In this document: positions 25,883-33,531 of the stretch, piece by piece | Position numbering within the stretch: the first letter of the stretch is position 1 | Layout of the letters: each line of letters begins with the position of its first letter | Source: LZORAL124-50-18 sp051208045 | Lineage (GTDB): Bacteria > Pseudomonadota > Gammaproteobacteria > Pseudomonadales > Oleiphilaceae | NCBI GenBank assembly: GCA_051208045.1 | Contig: JBPJFY010000005.1 | Location: forward strand, 1-64,000 | Length of the DNA stretch: 64,000 bases | Reading direction: 5' to 3' | Translations under genes and position numbers: made by a program | The notes under the pieces: generated by a model | Databases searched by the model: none | Told to the model about the DNA's origin: nothing | The model's input: the letters and a program-made list of their open reading frames with translations, nothing else

Positions 25883-27106
25883 ATGGATTTCGCCGTCAGT
25901 GAAAAAGCGCAAGATTACATTCAGCGTGTTAAGCACTTTATCGAAACGGAAATTTTACCCATTGAAGATGACTATTTTCGTGAGCTCCGATCATTGGAAA
26001 ACAAATGGGTCGTGCTGCCCATTGTCAAAGAGCTTAAAGCGAAAGCAAAAGCCGCAGGTCTCTGGAATATGTTTTTGCCCATGCCGGAGTACGGCCCGGG
26101 ATTGAAGAATGTGGAGTATGCGCTGGTCGCAGAAGAAACGGGCAAGAGCTTTCTGGCACCGGAGATTTTCAATTGTAATGCACCGGATACCGGCAATATG
26201 GAAGTGCTGGTGCACTATGGGTCAGACGAGCAAAGAGCACGCTGGCTGCAACCCCTGCTGGACGCAGAAATCCGATCCGCTTTTTGTATGACGGAGCCCG
26301 GTGTTGCTTCTTCGGATGCGACAAACATGGCCGCCACGGCGATTATCGAAGGCGATGAAGTGGTGTTGAATGGCCGAAAGTGGTGGAGCACTGGAATTGG
26401 ACATCCGGACTGTGAAGTGCTGATTTTCATGGGACTGACTGATCCAACGGCGCCACGGCATGCACAGCACTCCATGGTACTGGTGCCGAAAAACAGCCCG
26501 GGGGTAAAAGTTGAGCGCATGTTGCCAGTATTTGGCGACCTCGACGAGCCTTATGGTCATGGCGAAGTGAGTTTCACCAATGTGCGTCTGCCCAAGTCTG
26601 CGATCATTGCGGGGCCAGGGCGAGGATTCGAAATTGCTCAGGGGCGACTGGGCCCGGGTCGAATTCATCACTGTATGCGTGCTATTGGTGCGTCAGAGCG
26701 CGCACTGGCGTTGATGATCCAACGAGGCGCGGCGCGGGAAGCGTTTGGGAAGCCGATCATCAATCTGGGCGGGAATCGTGATATCGTTGCCAATGCACGC
26801 ATTGCGATTGAGCAAGCCCGTTTGCTGACGCTGAAGGCGGCCTGGATGCTTGACACCAAGGGGGTGATGGCGGCGATGAGTGAAGTCTCTCAGATCAAGG
26901 TGGTGGCACCCAATGTGATGCAAACCATCGTCGATCAGGCCATTCAGATCCACGGTGGTGCGGGGATGAGCGAAGACTTTCCGTTGACCCAGCTGTATGC
27001 CTATGCGCGCTGTCTGCGCCTGGCCGATGGCCCGGATGAGGTGCACCGTGGCCTGATCGCCAAGATAGAACTGGCCAAACACGGGGTGAGAGGACGCGGT
27101 AAGTAA
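25883..27106 (+). CDS. Acyl-CoA dehydrogenase family protein (ACAD10/11-like)
   Basis: A 407-residue FAD enzyme. Family segments include FCMTEPGVASSDATN (FAD/substrate loop), KWWSTGIGHPDCEVLIFMG and, at the C-terminus, LADGPDEVH, a form typical of the ACAD10/11-like branch rather than of straight-chain acyl-CoA dehydrogenases. The ATG at 25883 (GAGGATGACCCC upstream) was used; an earlier in-frame ATG at 25820 would translate the operator repeats. It leads a five-gene run with an APH-type kinase, which in ACAD10/11 and levulinate catabolism works with such a dehydrogenase on 4-hydroxyacyl-CoA. Confidence 0.85.
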   Translation: MDFAVSEKAQDYIQRVKHFIETEILPIEDDYFRELRSLENKWVVLPIVKELKAKAKAAGLWNMFLPMPEYGPGLKNVEYALVAEETGKSFLAPEIFNCNAPDTGNMEVLVHYGSDEQRARWLQPLLDAEIRSAFCMTEPGVASSDATNMAATAIIEGDEVVLNGRKWWSTGIGHPDCEVLIFMGLTDPTAPRHAQHSMVLVPKNSPGVKVERMLPVFGDLDEPYGHGEVSFTNVRLPKSAIIAGPGRGFEIAQGRLGPGRIHHCMRAIGASERALALMIQRGAAREAFGKPIINLGGNRDIVANARIAIEQARLLTLKAAWMLDTKGVMAAMSEVSQIKVVAPNVMQTIVDQAIQIHGGAGMSEDFPLTQLYAYARCLRLADGPDEVHRGLIAKIELAKHGVRGRGK

Positions 27107-27124
27107 CCGGACAGGAAGCAGACG

Positions 27125-27937
27125 ATGACAGCAAAAACAGTATTTATTACCGGCGGCGCCAGCGGCCTGGGCAAAGCGACGGCGATGTTTTTCGCTCGCC
27201 GTGGCTATACCGTGTGCATCGGTGATGTGAATGATGAGCGCGGCGAGGAAACAGAAAAGGCGTTGCAGGCCATACAGCCTGGGTGTCTGTACCGTCATTG
27301 TGATGTTTCTCGCGCCAAGGATCTGGAAACTATTCGAGGCGAGCTGGTTCATCAGTGGGGCGGTGTGGAAGTGGTGATCAATAATGCCGGTGTGGCCGGT
27401 GTAGCGGGCTACATCGAAGACTCGACGCTTGCCGACTGGGACTGGGTGTTGAACATCAATCTGCTGGGCGTGGTACGAGGATGTCGTGCTTTTATCCCGA
27501 CGCTCAAGCAGCAGGGCTTCGGACACATTGTCAATGTGGCGTCCATGGCCGGTTTAATGAATGCGCCGATGATGAGCAACTACAATGTCAGCAAGGCCGG
27601 GGTGATTTCCCTCTCGGAAACCCTGCGGACTGAGCTGGCCTCGTTTGGTATCGGGCTTTCGGTCGTATGCCCCGCCTTCTTCGAAACCAATTTGACAGAA
27701 TCCATGCGTTCCACTGTGCCCGGCATGGAAAGTAAGGTGCATAAACTGATGGCGCGTTCAGGCGTGACGGCCGATGATGTGGCTCGTGCCATCTATGAGG
27801 CGGTGGAAGCGAACGAGTTTTATGTGCTCACCCACACGCAGGAAAAGCGCATGTGGCAGTTCAAAAGGTTTTGGCCGGATGGTTTCGCCTACCTGCTCAA
27901 GCGGAAAACAAAAGGGTTCATGCCTAAGTCCCACTGA
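27125..27937 (+). CDS. Short-chain dehydrogenase/reductase
   Basis: A 270-residue classical SDR with cofactor motif TGGASGLG (9-16), NNAG near residue 88, Ser in NVASMAG and the catalytic YNVSK (about 153-157). An Asp at the end of the second strand (GDVND) suggests NAD+. The C-terminal tail is long and basic. Starts 18 bases after the dehydrogenase gene with AGGAAG upstream. By context it probably oxidises a hydroxyacyl-CoA or alcohol in the same pathway. Confidence 0.85.
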   Translation: MTAKTVFITGGASGLGKATAMFFARRGYTVCIGDVNDERGEETEKALQAIQPGCLYRHCDVSRAKDLETIRGELVHQWGGVEVVINNAGVAGVAGYIEDSTLADWDWVLNINLLGVVRGCRAFIPTLKQQGFGHIVNVASMAGLMNAPMMSNYNVSKAGVISLSETLRTELASFGIGLSVVCPAFFETNLTESMRSTVPGMESKVHKLMARSGVTADDVARAIYEAVEANEFYVLTHTQEKRMWQFKRFWPDGFAYLLKRKTKGFMPKSH

Positions 27938-27961
27938 CCCAGGTGCCAATAGCTTCAAGAG

Positions 27962-29035
27962 ATGATAACTATGACGACCATTGATCAAGCGAAATCCATA
28001 CGGGAAGGCGAAGAGCTGGATGTGGCCCGCGTGGACGCCTATCTGAAATCGGTATTGCCGATGCTGGAGGGACAGCCAGCCATTAAACAGTTTCCGGGGG
28101 GGGCGTCTAACCTGACGTACCTCATTCAGTATCCGAACCAGGACATGGTGTTGCGTCGTCCGCCTTTTGGCCGTATCGCGAAATCCGCGCACGACATGAT
28201 GCGTGAGTCCGACATATTGAAAGCCTTGAAGCCCGTGTACCCTTACGTGCCGGAAGTGCTTGCACAGTGCCGCGACGCCGAGGTGATGGGCTACGATTTC
28301 TATGTGATGGAACGGATAGTGGGGATCATTCCCCGTCAGGATTTACCTGCTGAGTTGAACCTGTCTGAGACCGATGTGCGCAAACTGTGTCTCAATGTGG
28401 TGGACAAGTTGATTGACCTGCACTCTGTGGACTATCTTGCTGCCGGGTTGGAAGGCATGGGCAAGGGTGGCGGTTATGTCGAACGCCAGATTACCGGCTG
28501 GAGTGGACGGTATCAGAAAGCCCTGACGGACGACGCCACGGATTTTCAAACGGTGATGACCTGGTTAAAGGAAAAAATGCCGGCGGACGTGAAAACCTGC
28601 ATTATCCACAACGATTTCCGGTTTGATAACGTGATTTTGAATCCGGACAATCCCTTTGAGGTCATTGGTGTGCTGGACTGGGAGATGGCCACGCTGGGCG
28701 ATCCGCTGATGGACCTGGGCAACAGCCTGGCTTATTGGGTGCAGGCGGATGATGTGCCCCAGTTTCAGATGATGCGTCGGCAGCCAACGCACGAAAAGGG
28801 GATGCTCACCCGCCAGGAAGTGATTGATTACTATGTTGAAAAAACGGGGCTGGCGGTGAAAAGTTTCGATTTTTACGAAGTCTATGGCTTGTTCCGTCTC
28901 GCGGTCATCATCCAACAGATTTATTATCGCTATTATCTCGGGCAAACCAAAGACAAACGTTTTGCCGGGTTTGTACACGCGGCCAAATATCTGGAACAAC
29001 GGTGTTTGGGCCTGATTGAAAAAAGCACGTTGTAA
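27962..29035 (+). CDS. Phosphotransferase family protein (APH/ACAD10-type acyl-CoA kinase-like)
   Basis: A 357-residue aminoglycoside-phosphotransferase-fold kinase. The glycine-rich start is FPGGASNLTY, the catalytic loop is HNDFRFDN (about residue 216) and the metal-binding segment is VLDWEMATLGDP (about 237-248). This is the pattern of the kinase domain of ACAD10/11 and of LvaA, which phosphorylate the 4-hydroxyl of an acyl-CoA, not of true drug-resistance kinases. Start could also be the ATG nine bases later. Placed between an ACAD-like gene and a second SDR. Confidence 0.85.
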   Translation: MITMTTIDQAKSIREGEELDVARVDAYLKSVLPMLEGQPAIKQFPGGASNLTYLIQYPNQDMVLRRPPFGRIAKSAHDMMRESDILKALKPVYPYVPEVLAQCRDAEVMGYDFYVMERIVGIIPRQDLPAELNLSETDVRKLCLNVVDKLIDLHSVDYLAAGLEGMGKGGGYVERQITGWSGRYQKALTDDATDFQTVMTWLKEKMPADVKTCIIHNDFRFDNVILNPDNPFEVIGVLDWEMATLGDPLMDLGNSLAYWVQADDVPQFQMMRRQPTHEKGMLTRQEVIDYYVEKTGLAVKSFDFYEVYGLFRLAVIIQQIYYRYYLGQTKDKRFAGFVHAAKYLEQRCLGLIEKSTL

Positions 29036-29046
29036 TCGGGGCGAGC

Positions 29047-29742
29047 ATGAGCAGTATTTATCTGGTACGACACGGGCAGGCCTCGTTTGGCAAGGAAGAT
29101 TACGATCAGCTTTCTGAAAAAGGATTTCAGCAAGGGGCCTGTCTGGCACAGCATTTTCAGCGAGTCACACCGACGGAGCTGGTGTCCGGCAATATGCTGC
29201 GCCACCAGCAAACCGCGGACGCCTATCGAACGGCTGCCCAGGTGACGCTGCCTGTGTACCAGGATGCGGGCTTCAATGAATTTGATCACATGGACGTTAT
29301 TCACGTCTATAAGCCGGCCTGGCGGGATCGTGGTCAAATGATGCAGGAACTCGCCACCGCCCCGGACCCGAGAAAGGCCTTTCAGAAGCGTTTTGCTGAG
29401 GCCATAGTTCGATGGGCGGACGGTGCGCATGATGCGGAGTACGTGGAAAGCTGGCAGGCGTTCCGCGCCCGTGTTCTGGCCGCGTTTCAGCGGGTCCTTG
29501 ATGCGGCGGGATCCGGTCGGGAGGTGATTGTTTTTTCCTCGGGTGGTCCGATTTCTGTGATCTGCGGCCACTTGCTTGGGCTGGGTGATCGCGGCATGCT
29601 GAAGTTGAACGAAAACCTGGCCAATGCCAGCGTCTCCCGGGTGCTTTTTTCCGGTGCGGAACGCCGCAGAGCGAGCTTGCATTACTTTAACAACTATCTT
29701 CACCTCGAACAGCCAGACAATTCGTTACTGAGCTATCGATAA
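29047..29742 (+). CDS. Histidine phosphatase family protein
   Basis: A 231-residue phosphoglycerate-mutase-like protein with the phosphohistidine motif VRHGQASFG (Arg8, His9, Gly10), SGNMLRHQQTAD and the second His in FSSGGPISVICGH in weakened form. It follows the kinase gene by 11 bases. A dephosphorylation step, perhaps removing phosphate from a phosphorylated acyl intermediate or acting as housekeeping, is the inference from context only. Confidence 0.8.
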   Translation: MSSIYLVRHGQASFGKEDYDQLSEKGFQQGACLAQHFQRVTPTELVSGNMLRHQQTADAYRTAAQVTLPVYQDAGFNEFDHMDVIHVYKPAWRDRGQMMQELATAPDPRKAFQKRFAEAIVRWADGAHDAEYVESWQAFRARVLAAFQRVLDAAGSGREVIVFSSGGPISVICGHLLGLGDRGMLKLNENLANASVSRVLFSGAERRRASLHYFNNYLHLEQPDNSLLSYR

Positions 29743-29768
29743 ACTTTTATCTCTGAGAGAACTGGAAC

Positions 29769-30539
29769 ATGGCGACAACCCAATTGTTTGATTTAACTGG
29801 AAAAGTAGCCCTGGTGACCGGCGCAAGCCGAGGCATTGGGGAAAGCATTGCCAAACTGCTGGCGCAGCAGGGAGCAAAAGTCATTGTGTCGAGCCGGAAA
29901 ATTGAAGGGTGCCAGGCGGTGGTGGATCAGATTACCGCCGCAGGCGGAGAAGCCGAGGCGATTCCGTGTCACATTGGTGACATGGCGCAGATCAACAGCT
30001 TGTTTGAGCAGATTGATGCCAAGTATGGCCGGCTGGATATTCTGGTAAACAACGCTGCGGCCAATCCGTACTTTGGACATATCCTGGATACAGACGCGGG
30101 GGCATTTCAGAAAACCGTGGATGTGAATATTCGCGGCTACTTTTTCATGTCTGTAGAAGGCGGCAAAATGATGAAGAAGGGGGGCGGGGGAGCCATTGTG
30201 AATGTGGCCTCTGTGAATGGTGTGATTCCCGGCGCTTTCCAGGGAATCTACTCGGTCACCAAGGCGGCGGTCATCTCAATGACCCAGGCCTTCGCCAAAG
30301 AATGCGCCGGACTTAAGATCCGTGTGAATGCATTGTTGCCCGGCGCGACCGATACCAAGTTTGCATCGGCACTGACGACGAATGATGCGATACGAAAAAA
30401 GTTGTTGCAGCACGTGCCTATGAATCGCATTGCGGACCCGGATGAAATGGCCGGGGCGGTGCTGTACCTGGTTTCTGATGCATCTACTTACACCACCGGC
30501 ACTTGCCTGAATGTAGATGGTGGCTATCTGATCGGGTAA
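29769..30539 (+). CDS. Short-chain dehydrogenase/reductase
   Basis: A 256-residue classical SDR with TGASRGIG (17-24), NNAAANP in the usual NNAG position, Ser in NVASVNG and catalytic Tyr161-x3-Lys165 (YSVTK), and the C-terminal GTCLNVDGG motif. It resembles glucose/fatty-acyl reductases of the FabG-like class. Last gene of the five-gene catabolic run; 26 bases after the phosphatase gene. Confidence 0.87.
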   Translation: MATTQLFDLTGKVALVTGASRGIGESIAKLLAQQGAKVIVSSRKIEGCQAVVDQITAAGGEAEAIPCHIGDMAQINSLFEQIDAKYGRLDILVNNAAANPYFGHILDTDAGAFQKTVDVNIRGYFFMSVEGGKMMKKGGGGAIVNVASVNGVIPGAFQGIYSVTKAAVISMTQAFAKECAGLKIRVNALLPGATDTKFASALTTNDAIRKKLLQHVPMNRIADPDEMAGAVLYLVSDASTYTTGTCLNVDGGYLIG

Positions 30540-30552
30540 TTTCTCTGGCACA

Positions 30553-30599
30553 TTTCCTCCTCAATGACTTTACTAGTAAAAGAGTTGCAGAGGAGGAAA
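30553..30599 (+). promoter_or_regulatory. Hairpin that would sequester the phosphofructokinase ribosome binding site
   Basis: TTTCCTCCTC (30553-30562) is perfectly complementary to GAGGAGGAAA (30590-30599), which is the Shine-Dalgarno of the downstream ATG at 30604 (GGAGG seven bases away). Between the arms lies a perfect 12-base palindrome TTTACTAGTAAA (30569-30580). In RNA the SD would be buried in a 10-bp stem. It may be a translational switch (temperature, protein or small-RNA responsive); no T-tract follows, so it is not a terminator. Confidence 0.65.
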
Positions 30600-30603
30600 G
30601 GCG

Positions 30604-31734
30604 ATGTCTAAGAAAATAAAGCACATCGGTGTTCTCACCGCCGGTGGTGATACGCCTGGGTTGAATGCCGCGATTCGTGGATTGGGAAAATCGCTTCACC
30701 AGAGTCAGCGCGTGCATCTGGTGGGGTTCAAGGACGGCTTTCGGGGGCTGATGGAAAACCGAAAGATCGTGCTGGACGAATCTGCCCTGTCCGGCATTCT
30801 CACACTCGGTGGGACGATCCTCGGCACCAGTCGGGACAAACCTCAAAAAATGCCCATGGGGGATGAGGTGCTCGACATGACGGAGACCATCGTCAAGGTC
30901 TACCACCGGCTTCATCTGGATTGTCTGGTTTGCCTGGGCGGCGGGGGGACACAGAAAAATGCCTTTCACCTGCAGCAGCAGGGCCTCAATGTGATAACGC
31001 TGCCCAAGACCATCGATAATGATGTGGCGGGGACGGAAGTCACCTTTGGCTTCAACACCGCACTTGGTATTGCGACCGATGCAATTGACCGGCTTCACAG
31101 TACCGCCCACAGTCATCATCGAATCATCGTGGTTGAGATCATGGGACATAACGTGGGCTGGTTGACGCTGGGCGCAGGGATCGCGGGCGGTGCGGATGTG
31201 ATCTTGATCCCGGAAATCCCCTATGACGTGGAAGTGATTGCGGAAGCCATACGGTCACGCAGCCGCGCCGGAAAGAGTTTCAGCATTGTCGCTGTCGCTG
31301 AAGGGGCGGTGTCGCAACAGTATGTGGCGGCAATGAAAAAAGCCAAAGCCAAAAAGAAAAAGGCGACCGGCAAAGCGCGGGAGAAAGCCGCCAGGGAAGT
31401 CGAAGCGCTCCTGAAAAGTCATCAGAATCATACCTTTCAGCTTGCGCAGCAACTGGAAATGCTTACTCGCCTGGAGTCACGCGTGACCATCTTGGGGCAT
31501 GTGCAACGGGGAGGCACCCCCTCAGCCGCGGACCGCCTGCTGGCCACCTGTTTTGGCACTACCTGTGCAGATCTGGTGCGGGCGGAACAGTACGGCGTAA
31601 TGGTGTCGACGGATGGTAAACAGACATTTCCCGTACCGCTGGAAGAGGTGGTCGGGAAACGCAAAGCTGTCCCCCAGGATCACCCCTGGATTGAGAGCGC
31701 ACGGCAGGTTCAGACCTGTCTGGGGGATGAGTGA
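30604..31734 (+). CDS. 6-phosphofructokinase family protein, atypical active site
   Basis: A 376-residue phosphofructokinase-fold enzyme: GVLTAGGDTPGLN at the start, PKTIDNDVAGTE (134-145, with the catalytic Asp138) and EIMGHNVGW. Two features differ from E. coli PfkA: the GGDGS nucleotide loop is GGGGT (112-116), so the Asp is lost, and Lys135 replaces the Gly that marks ATP-dependent enzymes, as in PPi-linked and atypical PFKs. A Lys/Ala-rich insertion (about 243-275, with KKAKAKKKKA) interrupts the middle. Phosphoryl donor therefore uncertain. Strong SD inside the hairpin described separately. Confidence 0.85.
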   Translation: MSKKIKHIGVLTAGGDTPGLNAAIRGLGKSLHQSQRVHLVGFKDGFRGLMENRKIVLDESALSGILTLGGTILGTSRDKPQKMPMGDEVLDMTETIVKVYHRLHLDCLVCLGGGGTQKNAFHLQQQGLNVITLPKTIDNDVAGTEVTFGFNTALGIATDAIDRLHSTAHSHHRIIVVEIMGHNVGWLTLGAGIAGGADVILIPEIPYDVEVIAEAIRSRSRAGKSFSIVAVAEGAVSQQYVAAMKKAKAKKKKATGKAREKAAREVEALLKSHQNHTFQLAQQLEMLTRLESRVTILGHVQRGGTPSAADRLLATCFGTTCADLVRAEQYGVMVSTDGKQTFPVPLEEVVGKRKAVPQDHPWIESARQVQTCLGDE

Positions 31735-31770
31735 CTATCAGTCTGGTAAGTCCGAACGGGAATAGTGAGA

Positions 31771-32154
31771 TCAGCTAAACAGCCCGTACCGGTCTGCCGT
31801 GTTATTGGTCTGTGTTAACTCCAGCTCAATGTTTGCCAGTTGCAAGGCGGTTTCCGGTGCCAGTTCAGAAGGGTTGAACCAGAGGCCGTATTGGCAGCCA
31901 ACATCAATTTCATGCACATGAATGATTTGGACGACAATGCTGGCGATTTGAAGCCGGTTGTCGTAGGTGAAGGAGAGGCAGCCCTGATCGGATTCCGCGA
32001 GAGGGTCCGGGGTAAAAATGGCCATGCCTTCCCGATGAAAATTTACGGGTGTGCAGTCCACCGTTTCTTTGTTGATGGTGATTGCGCAGTTTGAAAAATG
32101 GTCTCGGCAGAGGAGCCGGGGCAGGGTGCGTTTCTCGCTGGCTGAGGTGCTCAT
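31771..32154 (-). CDS. PilZ-like domain protein
   Basis: A 127-residue cytoplasmic protein resembling a single PilZ domain: KRTLPRLLCRD near the start (Arg-rich motif) and PVNFHREGMAIF around residues 36-47, corresponding to the (D/N)xSxxG motif with His in place of Ser. Because both c-di-GMP motifs are degenerate, binding is uncertain. It lies 17 bases downstream of the broken HD-GYP gene on the same strand, fitting a c-di-GMP-related unit. Confidence 0.6.
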   Translation of the reverse strand: MSTSASEKRTLPRLLCRDHFSNCAITINKETVDCTPVNFHREGMAIFTPDPLAESDQGCLSFTYDNRLQIASIVVQIIHVHEIDVGCQYGLWFNPSELAPETALQLANIELELTQTNNTADRYGLFS

Positions 32155-32171
32155 ACAGGGGCTTCCGGAAG

Positions 32172-33478
32172 TTAACGGTGAAGGACCAGACCTTTTTCAA
32201 TAAAATCCCGAATGTCTACGCCATGGGTGCCATTCGGAAGCTCGTGGGCGATCATATAGGGGGCGCCATCTGCGTCGCAGGGATTGTTTGCCAGATCGAC
32301 GACATGTTGGCGCACCCAGGCTCTTTGGGCGTCCATGACCAGAATGATGCGCGGCTTGAGTTTCATCGTCTCGTTGGAGGCGATCACAATGCCAATTTCG
32401 TTGTTGGTCATTTCCACAATCGAGCCCGCCGGGTACACGCCGATGCATCGGATAAATTCTACCGCCAGTTCCTCGTCGAACTGCTTGCCTTTGTTCTGAT
32501 AGATGATGTCCAGCGCTTCCATGGAGGCGCGACCCTTGTCGTAACACCGGCTGCTGGTGATAGCATCATAGGTGTCAGCCAGCGAGACGAGCTTGGCGTA
32601 GTAGGGGATCTGGTGTGCCTTGAGCCCGCGTGGGTACCCTCGCTCGTCCATGCGTTCGTGATGACAGTAGGCGACATCCACCGCTGATAGATCTGCTTGG
32701 GGCAATGAAGTCAGCAGACTCCGCCCATACGCGGGGTGCTGTTTCATGATATGAAATTCTTCATCGGTAAATCGGCCAGGTTTGTTCAGTACTTCCAGAG
32801 GCACTTTGGCTTTGCCCACATCGTGAAGCATCCCACCCACCTATTCTGCGAATTTCCTTTTCATCATGGCCCAGGTGGCGAGCAAAGGTGACGCTCAGAA
32901 TACACACATTCAGGGAGTGCTCGGCGGTGTATTCGTCTTTATCTTTGACCTTCATCAGCCAGGCCAGAGCGTCGTTATTTCTGAGAATGCTGTCGACAAT
33001 GTTATCGACGGTCTCTCTTGCCTGATTCATGTCGATCATCCTGCGCAGCCGAATCCCTTCCATGATATCCTTGGCGACACTCTTGGCCGATTCGTAACAG
33101 CCCTGGGCCGCAGAAAGTTCCTTTTCTACCGGGATTTTATTGATGTAAACGACTTTCTTTGTCGCGGGCGGCGAGCCTTGTTGCTTTTTTCTGGCCTTCT
33201 GGAGATCTTCCGCCGAGGGCTTTTTGAAGAACCCGGTGGTGCGGGCAAAGAGGCCTTCCTTTTCTTTTCGTCGCTCTCGCTTTTCGGCGACTTTCAGGAC
33301 ACCTTCAATATAGACAAAATCACACTGCTGTTGCAGTGCATGAAGGTCTTCCTGATTTTGAATGACGAAGCCTTGCAACAAAAAGCTGGTTTCCAGCCAG
33401 GGGCTGGTCAAGTTCTACGACGTGCATGCCCAGTTCAAGATCATCCACGGGAATTCGCGTTTTTACCAGGGTATTCAT
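32172..33478 (-). pseudogene. HD-GYP c-di-GMP phosphodiesterase with DUF3391, two frameshifts
   Basis: Intact homologues run DUF3391 then HD-GYP. Here the frame starts at the ATG at 33478 (TLVKTRIPVDDLELGMHVVELDQP), breaks at a run of four C (plus-strand GGGG at 33400-33403) where three would keep PWLET in frame, then continues through EYTAEHSLNVCILS to HDEKEIRRIG, and breaks again near 32836-32842, one base short, before GGMLHDVGKAKVP. The C-terminal part keeps LHDVGK and HHERMDERGYP. Restoring one deletion and one insertion gives a full protein of about 435 residues. Either a recent pseudogene or two homopolymer sequencing errors. Confidence 0.8.
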
Positions 33479-33531
33479 GATTTTTTCAGGTGTCTCTTGG
33501 CGTTGGATTTTTGTTTTTGCCGGGATAGTAC

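Noticed and set aside
26693..27526. 277-residue minus-strand frame across the acyl-CoA dehydrogenase/SDR junction
   Set aside because: Antisense shadow of two clear genes; no ribosome binding site and no domain.
27962..29035. Aminoglycoside resistance kinase
   Set aside because: Despite the APH fold, it sits in an acyl-CoA operon and matches ACAD10/LvaA-type kinases.
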